A stretch of DNA of 64,000 nucleotides from Stenopsyche tienmushanensis (GCA_008973525.1 WACJ01000223.1:558001-622000), one strand, 5' to 3'. Counted from the stretch's first letter, positions 32,637-44,869 are shown. Numbers and translations: made by a program. Notes: generated by a model not told the origin, from the sequence alone.

Positions 32637-35600
32637 TTACTCAGATTTAACAACATCTTTATCATCCGTTGAATGAATTTTCACATGATTTCGTAACGTT
32701 TTCGGAAGAGTAAAAGCGTGACCACACTCTGAGCATAAATAAGGACGTTCGCCTTTAAAAAACGGGCATTAAATTAAATTCGCAATCCTTCAAACGCTTA
32801 TATTAAATATCAATGATTTACCTGAATGATATTGCATATGTTTTGCGAGATGTTTACTTTTGGAAAACGTCCTATTACATTGTAGACATGAATACGTGTC
32901 CTTTTCTACGAAAAATTAATACATTTACGCCTTCGATTTCCAATTTAAATACGCTAATATAACAATAACGTCTAAAACCTGCGTGTAATTTGGAGTGCTG
33001 TTTTAATGAGCTTGGACCGCAAAACGTTTTAGGGCAAAGATTACATTTCAGCCTGTTATCGGAATGCGATTTTAAGTGCCATCGTAATTTTGTAGAATGC
33101 TCAAACTTTTCTCCGCAAACCGTGCATATATAATTCTTCTCGCCTTAAAAAAATCAATGCGTTAAATCATTTTACGGAATAGTGTTTTGTTTACGGAATA
33201 CAAAAATTACAAATACAGTTGAAAAACCTGTGTGTTTAGGCATATGTTCCTTAAGGCTCTGATTATTAGCGAAAGCTTTATCGCACAATTTGCATTTGTA
33301 TGGCCGTTCGCCCGTGTGTGTCCGCATGTGTTTATTTAACGCGCCCGTATGCCACATTTGCTTTCCGCAAATCGAACACATCACTTCTTTGACGCCTAAA
33401 AATATCAATCGTCAATCTAAACTCAAATATATTACTATTTTAATATAAATATTATCAACCTGCGTGACGTTTCGAATGCACTCGCAGGCTGGATGCGTCC
33501 GTGAACGTTCGAGGACACAAACGACAAATGTACGGCCGCTGACCGGTGTGTATTCGAAAATGTACGATCAACGAACCGCGCTGTACGAAGCCGCGACCGC
33601 ATTGATCGCATACGTATAGCTTTTCCCCTGAATGAGTCCGCTCGTGGGCTTTTAAGACGTCTCTATAAATATTTCATTGCTATTAAACATGTTAAAGACT
33701 ATGTAATTTACAGTGAAACATTAGCTGACCTTTTAACAAAGCTCTTGTTGCATTGTCGACATTTAAACACTTTATTTAAAGAGCTCGTTATTAAACGATT
33801 AGATAATTTTTGGGTGGAATTTTTAACGGCGGAATGCTTCTTAAAATCCTCTCCGGAATGAATAATTTTATGAAGACTTTTACTTTGCTTGCTATCGAAT
33901 ACTTTGCCTGAAATGTTTAAATATTATTTAAGTGTGAAATATAAATTGGTTTATAGAATTTAAAGAATATTGTATTACCACAAATTTTACAATTGTAAGA
34001 TTTAAAATCTTTCCATTTCAATGATAAAAACTCTTTATGTGCATTTTCTCTGTTATTGGCGTCTAATTGAGATGTCTGAAAATTATATTAAGTAATAAAT
34101 CATTATTATTTATGTTGAAGAATTGTGCTTTTAACCCTAGATCACTAATCATATTATGAAGTTAAATTATCACTACATATTACGCGGCGATGAGTGACGC
34201 GTTGTTGCATTGTTTGTATCATATTGTCTTTACTAGGTTTTTCTTTCTGGACATTGTCTGCTCAAATAGGGACACTGTAAAGACAACCACGTCATCTGCA
34301 AAGGCGACTAATAACGTCCTTTGGAAGTTCCAAAATGTCCTCTTCTGCATGGCTGCTATACCAACCACATTTAAAGCCAAATTGAAACTCTAATGGCAAG
34401 TCTCATCCCAAATATTGTTCTATTCTATTCCTGAGCATTCCCTTTAGCAGTTTCCAGCATGCAGAGATTCCGGATTGATCTTGGTTTAAATATCCTAGTC
34501 CGTAATCTGTGAGAATAATGATTAGTGATCTAGGGTTAAAGACCTGAGTTGCAAAATTTAATTTAAATTATTAGACGGGCCTTCAAAATGTGTGTGCATA
34601 TTTATGAAGTTGTGATACTGGAATCTGAAATGGGCTTTGAATTATAAAAACAGCTTGGGGAAACCGGGAAAAAATACTACATGGAATATGTGGCACGAAA
34701 AGATATTGGATGATCGATGTTTCACAGCAATAAAGGCGAGTTTTATCATCGATTCATAGCCATGGATGAAACACGGCTGGCAAACAGAGGCCACTTGCGC
34801 TCGGAGCACGGGGGAGAAACTATTTAGGCTAAAACTAAAACCAATTAGTCAGCTAAAACGTATGGATTTAAAAAAAATCGGATAAAACAGATAAATATAT
34901 ATTTTTATGGATGAGGAAAACGTCTATTTTCCCTCACGGCCACATTTAGCGCAAGCCATCTATATATTCTTATTACTGAAGTTACTTTCATGATCATGGA
35001 AGGCCCTGGGTACGCATTTTTCACAGGAAAAAGAGAAAGGAGTGGCCACAAGGTCTGTGTGCTCAACCGGTCCGCTTTTCAGACCGCTGACATGACAAAT
35101 AAGCAACTCGTTTGGAAGGAACATAATAAACAATAAACCGAAAGGGGAGAATAGGCTCCAAAGAAAGCAAACGCATTTACAGCATCAGTTTTCTAGATAC
35201 GCATGGGATTTTTTTTATAAAACAATCAACGGCGAGTATTATGCAAAATTATTGCGACGTTTAATGCTGAAATTAAGAAAAAAATGGCGGCATTTGACTA
35301 TTAAAGTGTTGTTTCATCGAGATTATACACCAGTTCACACATTCGCTAGCGCGGTGTCCAAATGTGCAATGTGCTTAAGGATATGGGTATTCTAACGCAT
35401 CTCGCGGACCTGATAATCTCTACCGATGTAACCAAAACACAATCAAAGCGAACAATAGCGTCTCCAAAACGCTTCAAACATAAAAGGGTATCGGACAGAG
35501 CTGCATTCTCTCTATGGATCTCTTCAACATGTAAAGAGAATACATAATGAGGAGCCCTGGAAATACGCTGATGACATGACGCTAATTACCACGTTGACAG

Positions 35601-36651
35601 AACAAATGTCTGCTCTTCTCTAATGAATACACGCATTTAAAATGTACTGCTGAAGACGTATACTAAGAGTCCCATGGGCGACCAGACGCTCCAACTCATC
35701 GATCCTGGATGTGTTAAAAATAGAAACAAGACTTTAAACCACATGCTAAAGACGTATTTGGACACATCGCTAGCAGAGAAGACGATAATATCGAAACACT
35801 GGTGACTAGCCAACCAAGACTGGCCTACGATTCACACTGCGGATCACAGAGGACCATCATCAGCACCATGATTGACACAAACCAAAAATTTGCTAAATAC
35901 TCATGCATATCTCAGGATTTATACACATTTTTATCATAATTATGCACGAATAACGAAATAATTCAAATAAAATTTACATTAATAAAAGAAATCGTAGTAT
36001 CTTCATCGGCATTATGCAATAATTCATTCACATTCTCGTCTGGAAGAGAATATTCATCCAATTTATTTTCTACGATATTGCAATTCCGCATACTTGCGGA
36101 AGAATTTTCATTTGTGCTTGTTACGGATCCTAAAATTATACAATAGCGTTGTAATCATTTCATTATTTAAAAAATAATGAGAACAAAGAAAATCAATACA
36201 TATTTATACCTGTTATTTCTCTCGGAGCGGCATTTTTATCGCTTTTTGTAGTTATATCGGCCTTAAAATTAGCTTCGCGGAGGATAACATCTATTCGTTT
36301 GCATTGATTTTTGAACGAATGCGTCGTTGAAATAAATATCAAGCAATTCATACACAGACTTAAGGGAAAATCTTCAATGGTGATATCCTAAAGATCACGT
36401 ATGTTTGCGTTTAAAATGCTAAAGACACTGGAATGTAAACAAAGGTATTTATACAAACGTTAACAAGTTTATAAAATACTTACGGATATTCCAGTCAATT
36501 CATAGAAATATTTCCATGTGTTTATTTCAAGATTTTGAGGGATTGTATCAATTATTTCTAAACAACAGCGACACAACGCCTTGGAATTTCGCAAACAAAT
36601 GAGTTTTAATCGAGACAAAATGTCTAAATCTTTTGATTCAATTAAAGACAT
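32637..36651 (-). CDS. ZAD-type C2H2 zinc-finger protein, ten fingers
   Basis: Ten exons were rebuilt: 36651-36484, 36387-36210, 36129-35978, 34075-33979, 33907-33730, 33662-33460, 33395-33228, 33143-32979, 32905-32822 and 32752-32637. They total 1509 nt (502 aa plus stop), all GT-AG and in phase. The N-terminus has a zinc-finger-associated domain: C27-x2-C30 in exon 1 and C68-x2-C71 in exon 2. A Ser/Asn-rich acidic linker follows, then ten C2H2 fingers, with TGERP-like linkers after some. Most exon joins fall in phase 1 at the Gly of the inter-finger linker; one (exons 5/6) falls in phase 2 within a finger. Family role: nuclear, sequence-specific DNA binding, with ZAD mediating dimerisation. 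An upstream in-frame ATG at 36735 would add 28 residues; the shorter start puts ZAD near the N-terminus as is usual. Intron 3 (34076-35977) holds transposon relics. The target is unknown. Confidence 0.92.
34250..34420 (-). pseudogene. LINE RT fragment with FADD box
   Basis: On the minus strand GTCGCCTTTGCAGATGACGT reads VAFADDV and continues VVFT. This is the RT catalytic FADD box. The surrounding frame is short and broken. It lies in intron 3 of the zinc-finger gene. Confidence 0.55.
34640..35420 (+). pseudogene. mariner transposase relic in the zinc-finger gene intron
   Basis: Around 34740 the text reads FYHRFIAMDETRLAN, corresponding to the mariner box with the first catalytic Asp (TxDET). 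From 35215 it reads KTINGEYYAKLLRRL, then LFHRDYTPVHT, the HxDNAPxH box with the second Asp. A block at 34960-35130 containing a LINE-tail-like piece interrupts it. The third catalytic part is lost. Confidence 0.75.
35540..35880 (+). pseudogene. LINE RT fragments (YADD box and C-terminal tail)
   Basis: The frame reads PWKYADDMTLITTLTEQMS near 35540-35610, the RT catalytic YADD box. After a gap, HAKDVFGHIASREDDNIETL (35735-35800) follows, resembling the FGHIxRRxxxxxEKL tail of many LINEs. The segment between them is deleted. It lies in intron 3 of the zinc-finger gene. Confidence 0.65.
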
Positions 36652-37033
36652 AGTTTTTGCGTGTTTAAATATGCATATATACAAATTTAAAGCGATCAAT
36701 GATATAATATTGGAGTGTGTTGATAAACAAAGCAAACGTCAGTTTGAATCGTTTTCGACCATAATAAAAAAAAATACGGCCATCAAAAAACGCCGTTTAA
36801 ATAACGACAATATTTATTTATGTTTAAAAAAAACATTTGAGATTTAATCATGCTTTAATTAATTGCCTTTGAATTAAAAAATAATTTTGGTTATCATTAA
36901 AATATTTATTTATAAGCCATCACATATTTTTACAATAAAACTATTAATCACATATATGTTTATATTTAATTATAAATGTATGAAAGCTGTTAATAAACCT
37001 AATCTAAATTATGCATTGATAGCATCGACACGT
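36652..37033. other. Spacer between the zinc-finger gene and the next small Kazal gene
   Basis: Both flanking genes run on the minus strand. This short stretch should hold the 5' UTR and promoter of the zinc-finger gene and the 3' UTR of the Kazal gene at 37034. AATAAA-like signals on the minus strand are plausible, but I do not assign one. Confidence 0.35.
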
Positions 37034-37855
37034 CTACGAAAGTCTTATTCCAGTTTTTCCGGGACATTCGCCGTCGCTGATTTTGGAAACGGCTGAAATT
37101 AAAAAAAATAAAGGATTGATTAAATATGTCCATATTTTTATAAACATAATATGGTTTATTTATAAACTTACTGTCTGAATGTTCACAATTGTAATTATTC
37201 ATAACGCAGACACTTCCAAATGAGATGTTGGCCGAATCGGGTCTGCCGGCGCATATTGGAGCAAACTTAGCCGAATCACAATTTTGCAAGCATGACTTCT
37301 TTTTGGCGGCCTCTTTTTTGATGTCTTTGAGGTCCTTAGCGGGTGATCCCAAAACGGCCGCCAAAATGCAGGCCATAACTGAAAATGTTGATATAAAATT
37401 GCATTAAAAATATTCTGGAAACTGTTCGAATGACCCGTTATTGCTTGAGGTCTAATAAATTTCAATGATGACAAATTGCAAGCAGGTTGACCTTGAAACT
37501 CATCCAGCGTGAAGTTCACATGACATGTTTATGACTATTTATTTGTTTTTTTTTGCGCATTGAATCAAATGGAATAGTATAGAATTGCCAGATAAAAAAT
37601 GTTAAAATAAATAAATAAAAGGGGAGTTTATTTTGAATTGTCTGCATATGTAATATTTTTGTATCTAGTCACTGTACAGATGCAATCATTCTATAAAACG
37701 AGTTCTCAAAACTGGTTTACATGCAAATGTATTGTCATTGACAATGCTATGTGATGTTTTGGTGACAAAAAACATTTGCTTAAAATTGTATTAATAACTG
37801 TATAAGTAAAAATAGATAAGCACTCACCTAGGATAGTCAAAAATATGCTCTTCAT
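37034..37855 (-). CDS. Small secreted atypical Kazal protein, KAZ-4
   Basis: Three exons were rebuilt: 37855-37828, 37378-37172 and 37092-37034. The total is 294 nt (97 aa plus stop), GT-AG and in phase. The N-terminus MKSIFLTIL + MACILAAVLG is a signal peptide, split by an intron as in KAZ-1 to KAZ-3. A Lys-rich segment (KDLKDIKKEAAKKK) follows. The domain has the spacing CLQNC, PICAG, GSVC, NYNC and a last DGEC, the atypical Kazal type seen in small insect salivary and venom-like proteins such as the vasotab group. The expected P1 is Ser (CDS), so a trypsin-type target is unlikely. It lies 13 kb from KAZ-3 with the zinc-finger gene between them, and is too divergent to belong to the tandem set. 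Function unproven. Confidence 0.85.
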
Positions 37856-38221
37856 GATGAACGGCTACAGAATCCAACAATCCAATCCGACGTCCGACAA
37901 ACGAATGACCTCATAGAATGATCAAATTGGCCTTTTATAGCCTGCAAGGTGTTGTTGCCACAAATTAGAGACACCAGTCAGAGGTGGACGAACAAAAAAC
38001 TCATTGTGGAACCAGTCATGATAACATCTCATTCCTCGTATGATCCCAGAGCGAAAAATTACAGCACACAATTGCGCCTTAATTATATGGATCGTATGCA
38101 AGTGCATTTGAATATAAGCGCATGTAAAACTGAGGCGCAATAATATTTTGATCGACGAGTCTGAATGTGTTTTTATAATGCCACAAAACAGTCCCCTGGG
38201 AAAGAAATCTTTAAACGCGCT
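37856..38221. other. Upstream region of KAZ-4
   Basis: There is no further gene. The GC-richer stretch 37856-38140 next to the start codon may hold the KAZ-4 leader and promoter. The opposing frames here (37922-38143) show no motif. Confidence 0.35.
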
Positions 38222-38375
38222 CTCGAAACTGCGTTTTTCAACACGGTTGACATGATATCTCGAGTTCTAATCGATAGATTTACTTTCGACTCGATACTGA
38301 GAGCTGACTGAGAGTACTTATATAGACAGTGTACTCTCGATTATCCGCAGGATTATCCGTGCCCAACAAATCCCT
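38222..38375. repeat. Dispersed repeat and pogo-like end fragment
   Basis: 38222-38285 repeats the block at 22888-22950 (TTTTTCAACACGGTTGAC, ATATCTCGAGTTCTAAT). At 38331-38370 CAGTGTACTCTCGATTATCC resembles the terminal sequence of insect pogo/Tigger elements. No transposase is attached. Confidence 0.45.
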
Positions 38376-38379
38376 GTGG

Positions 38380-38560
38380 CCAAGAGGTCCAGAAAAAGGA
38401 GCCCTGACACCGGTACAGGAGCACCTCTCTCTCGGCCGACATGCCCAAACACGACCACAGAACTAACTATCTTTTATTTTCATTCTTGCCAGGTATGCCA
38501 CAAAACAGCCGTGCCCCGCCAAGAACTGGGAAGTCCAGTGATCGACCCATTTTAGCTTGA
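38380..38560 (-). pseudogene. Probable LINE C-terminal tail, strongly decayed
   Basis: Word-level similarity (CATGCCCAAACACGACCACA, ACTGGGAAGTCCAGTGATCG) to the minus-strand tail at 29700-29870 suggests the same family. The reading frame is lost. Confidence 0.4.
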
Positions 38561-38739
38561 GGCGAGATGAGACTGAGCCAAAGAAATTCCGCAGGTAATC
38601 ACCGTGAGGCGTCTCAGACCAACTGTGTTCCCAATCAGCAATTGCCGCGTTTCAAGCCCACCCTTTGGTGGCAATAGGATCCGTAAGAATTCCATCTGCT
38701 TCCTCAGCTGTTAAAGTGGAGTTACCGACTTTAATTTTT

Positions 38740-39420
38740 CTACGCGCTTTTTATTTGCACTTTCAGGTCTAGTGGCATGATCCCTGCGAGGACAGGGAGG
38801 CTGTCCGTGGCAGTTGTTTTGTACGCTCCAGTGATTCTTAGTAGTGGCTGCCGTTGTGCAAAATTTAGGCTTCATCTCGCCAGGAAGACGACCATGGCGG
38901 AATGGCAGAGAAGGGCAGGTGGACTCACACCCTCCTGTCCGATGTAAGTAAATGGCGCGAAAGGAGACATGGACGACTGAGCTACCATCTGACTCAGCTT
39001 CCTGTAATGGATAGGCAAAGAGGTGACCACGAAGTGTCACCACTGCGGGGTTGAAGCGGATGATGCAGAGGACACGTTGTTTGAATGAGAAGCATGGGTG
39101 GAAGAGAGGAGAGTTCTCCGCGCCTCCATAGAGTAAGGAAGCATGAGCAAAACTGAGATGATGAACTCTATGCTCAAGAATGATGAAGAATGGACAGCAT
39201 GGGGAGTTTTTGCCGCTAAGGTGATCGCGGCAAAGGAGGACACCGAAAGAACGAGGTGAAAATCCGCAACTACGGCTGCTGCGAGAGACGAAACCTCGCA
39301 AGTAAGAGAAAGGAAGACCCTTGAGGCTGAGTGCCGCGTTTTGCAAATGCTTAACGGCGCAGCCAAACGCAATAAGAGACCAACAAGGAGGTGTTTTAGT
39401 GGGTAACCGGATCTTTACTT
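38740..39420 (+). pseudogene. R1-clade LINE 3' end
   Basis: Fragments on the plus strand read GRWTHTLLSDVSKWRERRHG and LSYHLTQ (about 38910-39000). CHHCGVEADDAEDTLFE follows (39038-39088), and then WGVFAAKVIAAKEDTERTR (39197-39258). These are the RT tail, zinc knuckle and terminal region of the R1 clade. The end at 39385-39405 reads GVLVG-like, as at 690-720. It is a separate insertion from the opposite-strand element that follows. Confidence 0.75.
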
Positions 39421-39429
39421 TAATTAGTT

Positions 39430-40740
39430 CATTTAATCCCGGAATCCCACTTTACTGTTGAGTGCGGGCTTGGCAGTGTGTTTAAAACATTCCCCCTATT
39501 TGCGAAAAAAAGGCTTCGTCTCGCCGTCTTGCCTCGTCCAAGCCTGTCCCCCCATGCTCCTGCTTCGTATGTAGCAATACTATCGTAGATGGATTCGTCA
39601 CAGGCAATCCTGAGGTGTCTGCTCCCAAGACCCCAATCAGCACCTGCCAGTCTGGGCATTTTGCCAAAAGCCTTGGCCGCTTTGCCGGTTGCAATTTTAA
39701 TGCTTTCTCTGAATCTGCATCCCTCAGAGATGGTTACGCCCAGGTAGACGACGTTTTTATCGAAAACTACACGGTCTTCGCCCAGCCAAATGCGTGGATA
39801 ACTTTTGAATTTGACGCTGCAAAAGTAAGTTTATTAGTCTCACTCCATGTCCAAAGTATCCTTAAGGCTGTATTTGTTCTTTCTTCCAGTTCTGATCTTG
39901 AATCTTTGCGTGTTGTGAGAGTAGGGTCATCGGCATATGCTGTTAGCAAGCAATCCTGCGGGAGTACTAGGTCAAGCGCATCGTCAAGCAGGACGTTCCA
40001 GAGCATGGGCCCCAGAACAGATCCCTGTGGACATCCCATCGCCAGAGAGCGAGTGATCAGCCCACTTCCAGCCGGTGCAAAACAATCCTGTTGTCAAAGT
40101 AGCTTCGTATTAATTTAATTATGTTATTAGGGATCTTGTATCTGAGTTTGACGATAATCATTACCCACCAGGCATTGTCAAAGGCTCGTTGGTTAATTCT
40201 GTGATAGATAGCACACTAGAGATGGCATCAATGGTGGACTTCCCAGGTCTGAAGCCAAACTGTTTTTCGGATAGTGGACAGTCTCCCTCAAGGGCAGTAT
40301 TCATCCTATACGCTATAGTTTTTTTCCAGGAGTTTTCCTAGCGTGGGAAGCAACACTATGATCCGATACGCCTTTGGGTCTTCTGGTTGTTTGTTCGTCT
40401 TTGGTTTCGGAAGAACGGCGACCAGCCCTCTCTTCCAGCAGTCAGGAAAGACGCCTGTCTTGAAAAATAAAACAAAGATCGAGGTGGATCTGCTGAAAGG
40501 CCATTTTGACAATGCGTCCATCGATGCGATCCAGGCCGGGGGATTTCCTTGGCTGGATGTTTCTTTCAAGAACTTCTAGTTCCTCTAAGTGTGGTGCTGC
40601 AGCATCTGAAACCATGTCGCACGTTGTAATTTCTGCTTCCAATCTGATTTTTTTGTGTGCTGGCGTATCTTTTAAGGGATAGTCATGCAGTACTGAGGTG
40701 TTATATACACAGATCATGATTAAAGAAATAAAACTCTTCA
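39430..40740 (-). pseudogene. LINE reverse-transcriptase relic, minus strand
   Basis: On the minus strand PRKSPGLDRIDGRIVKMAF (about 40490-40540) is followed by RGLVAVLPKPKTNKQPEDPK and YRIIVLLPTLGKLLEK. After a gap come GCPQGSVLGPMLWNVLLDD, AYADDPTLTT and YLGVTISEGCRFRESIKIA. These are RT boxes in the correct order, with YADD in place of the FADD of the R1 copies. Frame breaks at about 40040-40300 and 39770 inactivate it. The R1-like or related clade assignment is tentative. Confidence 0.8.
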
Positions 40741-40980
40741 AAGCGATAAGGATGATGCTTGTATCTTATTTATCAAAACAAACACCTGTTCTCATGTTTT
40801 GATTATCTTGGTTTTCAAAATAACTGAGCAAGAGTTTAAGAAATCTTGTTATACGAGTCAATAATCACAACGAGTGTCACATGTCGTCCGTGTTTATCCC
40901 ACGCGTTATAATATCGCATCGCTATTCATTCTGTTTACGGCTATCGGATTTGCGCCCCGTGAGAAACAACACCGATTCAC

Positions 40981-41121
40981 ATTGGGCGACGAGAGTGTTA
41001 AATATAAGCTTCATACGCGCTGTTGCTGTTCTGACAGATAAGCGTATTTGTACGGATGCTAAGTGGCGGGATAAGCAAAGAAAGGCGGGACAATCAGCTT
41101 AACACTCTCGTCGCCCAACAC
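40981..41121. repeat. Short inverted repeat (hairpin)
   Basis: TTGGGCGACGAGAGTGTTAA at about 40983-41002 is inverted at about 41099-41119 (TTAACACTCTCGTCGCCCAA). The arms are about 20-21 bp and perfect, with about 95 bp between. It could be a MITE or the ends of a degraded element; no target duplication is clear. Confidence 0.75.
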
Positions 41122-44100
41122 CTTCCTGTCTCTCTCCGAGCTCAACGTACAAGAGTGCTCTTTCTGAATCACTGGATTTAGCTTAACTATGAGCGTTTTT
41201 CTTAATAAATAATGAAATAGAAAAAAATGTATTGTAAATATGATATTATAATCGAAACCAAGTAGAATTTGATGATTTGATGATCCGTGTTTTCCAGTTA
41301 TCCGTGTTTGTCATCTTCGGCAGTCCCCCAGATAATCGATTTATTTAAAAAAAAAAATGGTGAAAAAATGTTTTTTTTTTAAACAGTCACCATTTTGCGA
41401 AAATAAAATTATTATTTTTGTGCGAGGTTAGGACTATTGCGACATTCTTACTTATTAAAAATATGTTTTTTATTTTAATTCCAGATGATTAAAAGGGATG
41501 AAACCGTGTCAACTGTTGTAAATCTGGTAAAAAATTGTACATCAAATTTTTGTTTTTTTATCGAACTTTAATAAACGTCCAAAAATTTGTGCCTCTAGAC
41601 TTGAACAATAGCGTTAATGCGCATCGCAACCTGACGCAATTGATTGTCAGTCCTCTGGTATAAATTATTTTTTTGTTCTTATTATACATTTTGTTTTTGT
41701 CCTAAAAATGGATAAATATTTTTTGTGTAAATGACACAGATTTACTTTGTGCTATTATACATTCCAATGAAATCCAATTGAAAACAGTCTCCTGCACCAT
41801 AACAAGCCAAATAAAATAGATTGATCTATTGTATAAATAATTTTCTTTCATTATAATGTCCAAAATGTTTAAATATTCATAGAATTTGAAGATTATTTTT
41901 ATAAAAAAACTTAATTTTGCTATTAAAACGTTATTTTTCATTTAAATACACAGTCCTCTGTGTTGATTTTAATGAAAATGCTCAATATTTACCAAATAGA
42001 TTTGGTTAATATATATGCAAAAAGTTTTTGGTATCTGTTGTTTTATAAAACATGTTTTGGATAAATCCATTGTAATATATGAGCTCATTTCCTTCTGAAA
42101 AACATAACAAAAAAGCCTTTGGACAATGATTTTTAAATTTGACCTTTACAATATCAATGGTGAGAGTGTTGAATTTATTTATCATCGTTTATTCGTATAA
42201 ATGATTAACAATATTTGAGCTGCGACAACGGAAGATCACCAGATTGTCGACGCAATTTAAGGGTAGCAACAATGAAAAGTTGTCTGCGCCTGTCTTACAT
42301 AATGTATTTTGCTTGAATCTCCTTGACATCCTAACGTCCACGGCCAGTCAGATATTATTTTGTCTTGAAATTGGTACGATATGGTGTCTGCATTTGTTTT
42401 TTTAAAAACAGCAAGTGCGATTAAATATTACTTACTAATTGACGGTATCACTGAGGCATTTCTTATCGGACGCGAGTGACCCGTTGCATAAAAATGTCGC
42501 TATTTACATTCTGTATCTGATATATTTGGCGTGAATTCTAAGCGAATCGTTGAATACATCGTCTGAGACGATTTAATAAAAATATTTAGCAGTATTAAAA
42601 TGTTTAGTAGTTCCATAACAGGTTTCTAGAAAGTACATTCTTATTAATTTATGATTATAACTCGTTTCACACGACAAAAAATATAACTTGACGAAAAAAC
42701 GTGATCATCGACTGATGGTTCGTTGTCTTTTTTATCAATTTATATTTTTTGCGGTGTTGAAATATACATAAAAATTGCAATGGATTTCAAAGAACGCAGC
42801 TGTAGCAGCGTAACCGGTACAAATAGAGATCATCGGAGACACGCAGGCTATCGTAATATTTAATCAAGATTTATTGGACTAGATTAAATAACTCTATGAA
42901 TGAAGATCTAAATGCAAATTGCTCATTCAAATCATAGACGACGAGCTGAGCTCGTTTATCACGCGTTATGAAATTAGTTTATATAAATTAATATATACAT
43001 TCCGATAGCATAATCGAAGACGGCGGACAAATGTCTTTGTAATATTTGCAATACGGACAGATTCAAACCGAAATAATGATATCATTACGTGTGGCCTAGA
43101 AAAGAGACAAAAGCCCCGTAATAATAGATCGTTTCAATGGAAACGCGGGGGCGATATGACAAATTTATTCATCACAACTAACTGTGAATGATTCATTCAA
43201 ATCGTCGTTGAATTAGCATTATTTACTTGTTCTGGTGCACCGATTGAAACGAAAGCACGTCTACCGATACTTAATTCAGTGTCGATCAGAATGCAATTAA
43301 ACTATTTTCGGTTGTGATCTTCAATTAAATAGAACATTTTTATTATTTAAACGGCTAATATAATACGCTGCAATAGTTACAATGTTCTCTAGCTGCAAAC
43401 AATTGAAAAATGTATTTAGAATCAACTATTTATATTGGAACACAATCTAAAAATTTAACGTAACGTGTAACAGTTAAATCATTTTAAATATAACAATGCA
43501 GAAAATACATCCATATTCAATTATATATTTATGAAAATAAATTTAACACATTTAATAAGTTTGGAGGATTATTTTTCTACTTCATTTGGGGTCGTTTTAT
43601 TGCAATGCCTTCAAAAAAAGAATCATACAAGCCTATCGAATGATTTAGACTATTTAAATGCTGAATTCTAGAGCATTAGATCTATTGAAAATTTTTACCT
43701 ACATTTAAAGATGATTCTTTTGAACAAAATGTTCATATGCAGGGACGTTTAAAGAAAATGCGAGGCCCACAACAATTAATATTAAAGACCGAGCTTCAGA
43801 TCGCTATTTTTTCTGTATTTGGTTAGTATATTAAAGCCACCATTATTACAAACCATGTCTTCCACAATACAAACATGTCTCTATCTAAACTATATTTGTA
43901 CACAACGTTATGTACTTGGCGTCCCGGATTACCAAATCAAAGACATCTATCTAATATTGAAGCGTACATCATTAAGATCATTTTCCTGTTTAACATAAAT
44001 TTTTATGTGATTCATCGTCAGTTTTACTTCATCCCTGTTGATAGTTATGTTATGTTCTCACGCTTAAATTCTAACATTTATAAGAAAAGGTGTTTACATA

Positions 44101-44580
44101 TCGACTGACGAAACTTTATCATCATAACGTCATTCTTAAAATCTCTATCCACCTTTTGGACTTAAATTTTGTCTATACATAAATGGAATACATAATATTG
44201 ATTTAAGATTGTCAGCTAGAACTTAGATTTGTTACCTTATGTTTTGATTTAACGGGACGAATAGAAAGTAAAAACAAAAGTATTATTAAATAGATATAAT
44301 CAAGCAAATGCTTTCACATAAAACATATACCGAACCGATATATATATATATAATAATATTGTGAGGCAAGAAAATAGAGTCTAATGATAGTGAAGAAAAT
44401 ATTTTCCAAACATTTAACTCTTCTATACGACCACGCTATAGAAAAGTAAGCACTCATACAAAAGTTTGTTAACAAGAGCAAGTGACCAATACGCATAACC
44501 TTGTGTATTTAATCCGCTGTTTACGTAAAAGATGCCCCAAATGAAGTGGAAACTATAGGAGGGTTGATTGTATTGATTTG
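41122..44580. other. 3.4-kb gene-free AT-rich region
   Basis: I found no convincing exon, RNA gene or transposase here. Frames such as 41702-41941 (-) and 43875-44108 (+) are short, hydrophobic or AT-coded and without motif. 41140-41170 (ACAAGAGTGCTCTTTCTGAA) is found inverted inside the element at 44870-46196 (45465-45482). Regulatory content cannot be judged from sequence alone. Confidence 0.4.
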
Positions 44581-44584
44581 AATA

Positions 44585-44760
44585 TCTTCTTCTAATATGT
44601 ATGTAAAAATGAATCTCTGTTTGTTCGTATTTAATGCGCTGCCATACCGTTCATCCGATTGGGATAAAACTTTTTTAACTCATTGTTTACACTTGCGTGA
44701 ATAACATAGGCATACTAAAATTAGCTTCCAATAGGTCTTATATATAAATATTTTCCGGGA
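44585..44760 (+). repeat. Helitron-type repeat fragment
   Basis: AATGCGCTGCCATACCGTTC followed by CCGATTGGGATAAAACTTTT matches the repeat at 32190-32245 and 60205-60365. The CTAG end is not present. Confidence 0.5.
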
Positions 44761-44869
44761 CTTTTCTTGAATTTTTCGGGAGTTTTCCGGGAGGGGTTTT
44801 CCTCATTGAGTTTCCCTGATTCTCCATATCAATCATATCGGAACACGCCAATAGGGCTAGACGAATGTC

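Noticed and set aside
38711..39372. Long minus-strand frame of 211 aa
   Set aside because: The plus strand here reads R1-type LINE motifs including CHHCGVEADDAED; the minus frame is its shadow and has no motif.
42200..42300. Possible decayed Kazal last exon on the minus strand (reads LKLRRQSGDLPLSQ)
   Set aside because: It resembles the L-x-F/M-RR...G-R-C-P-P exon only loosely. The last Cys is missing, there is no acceptor in the right phase and no Kazal exon nearby.
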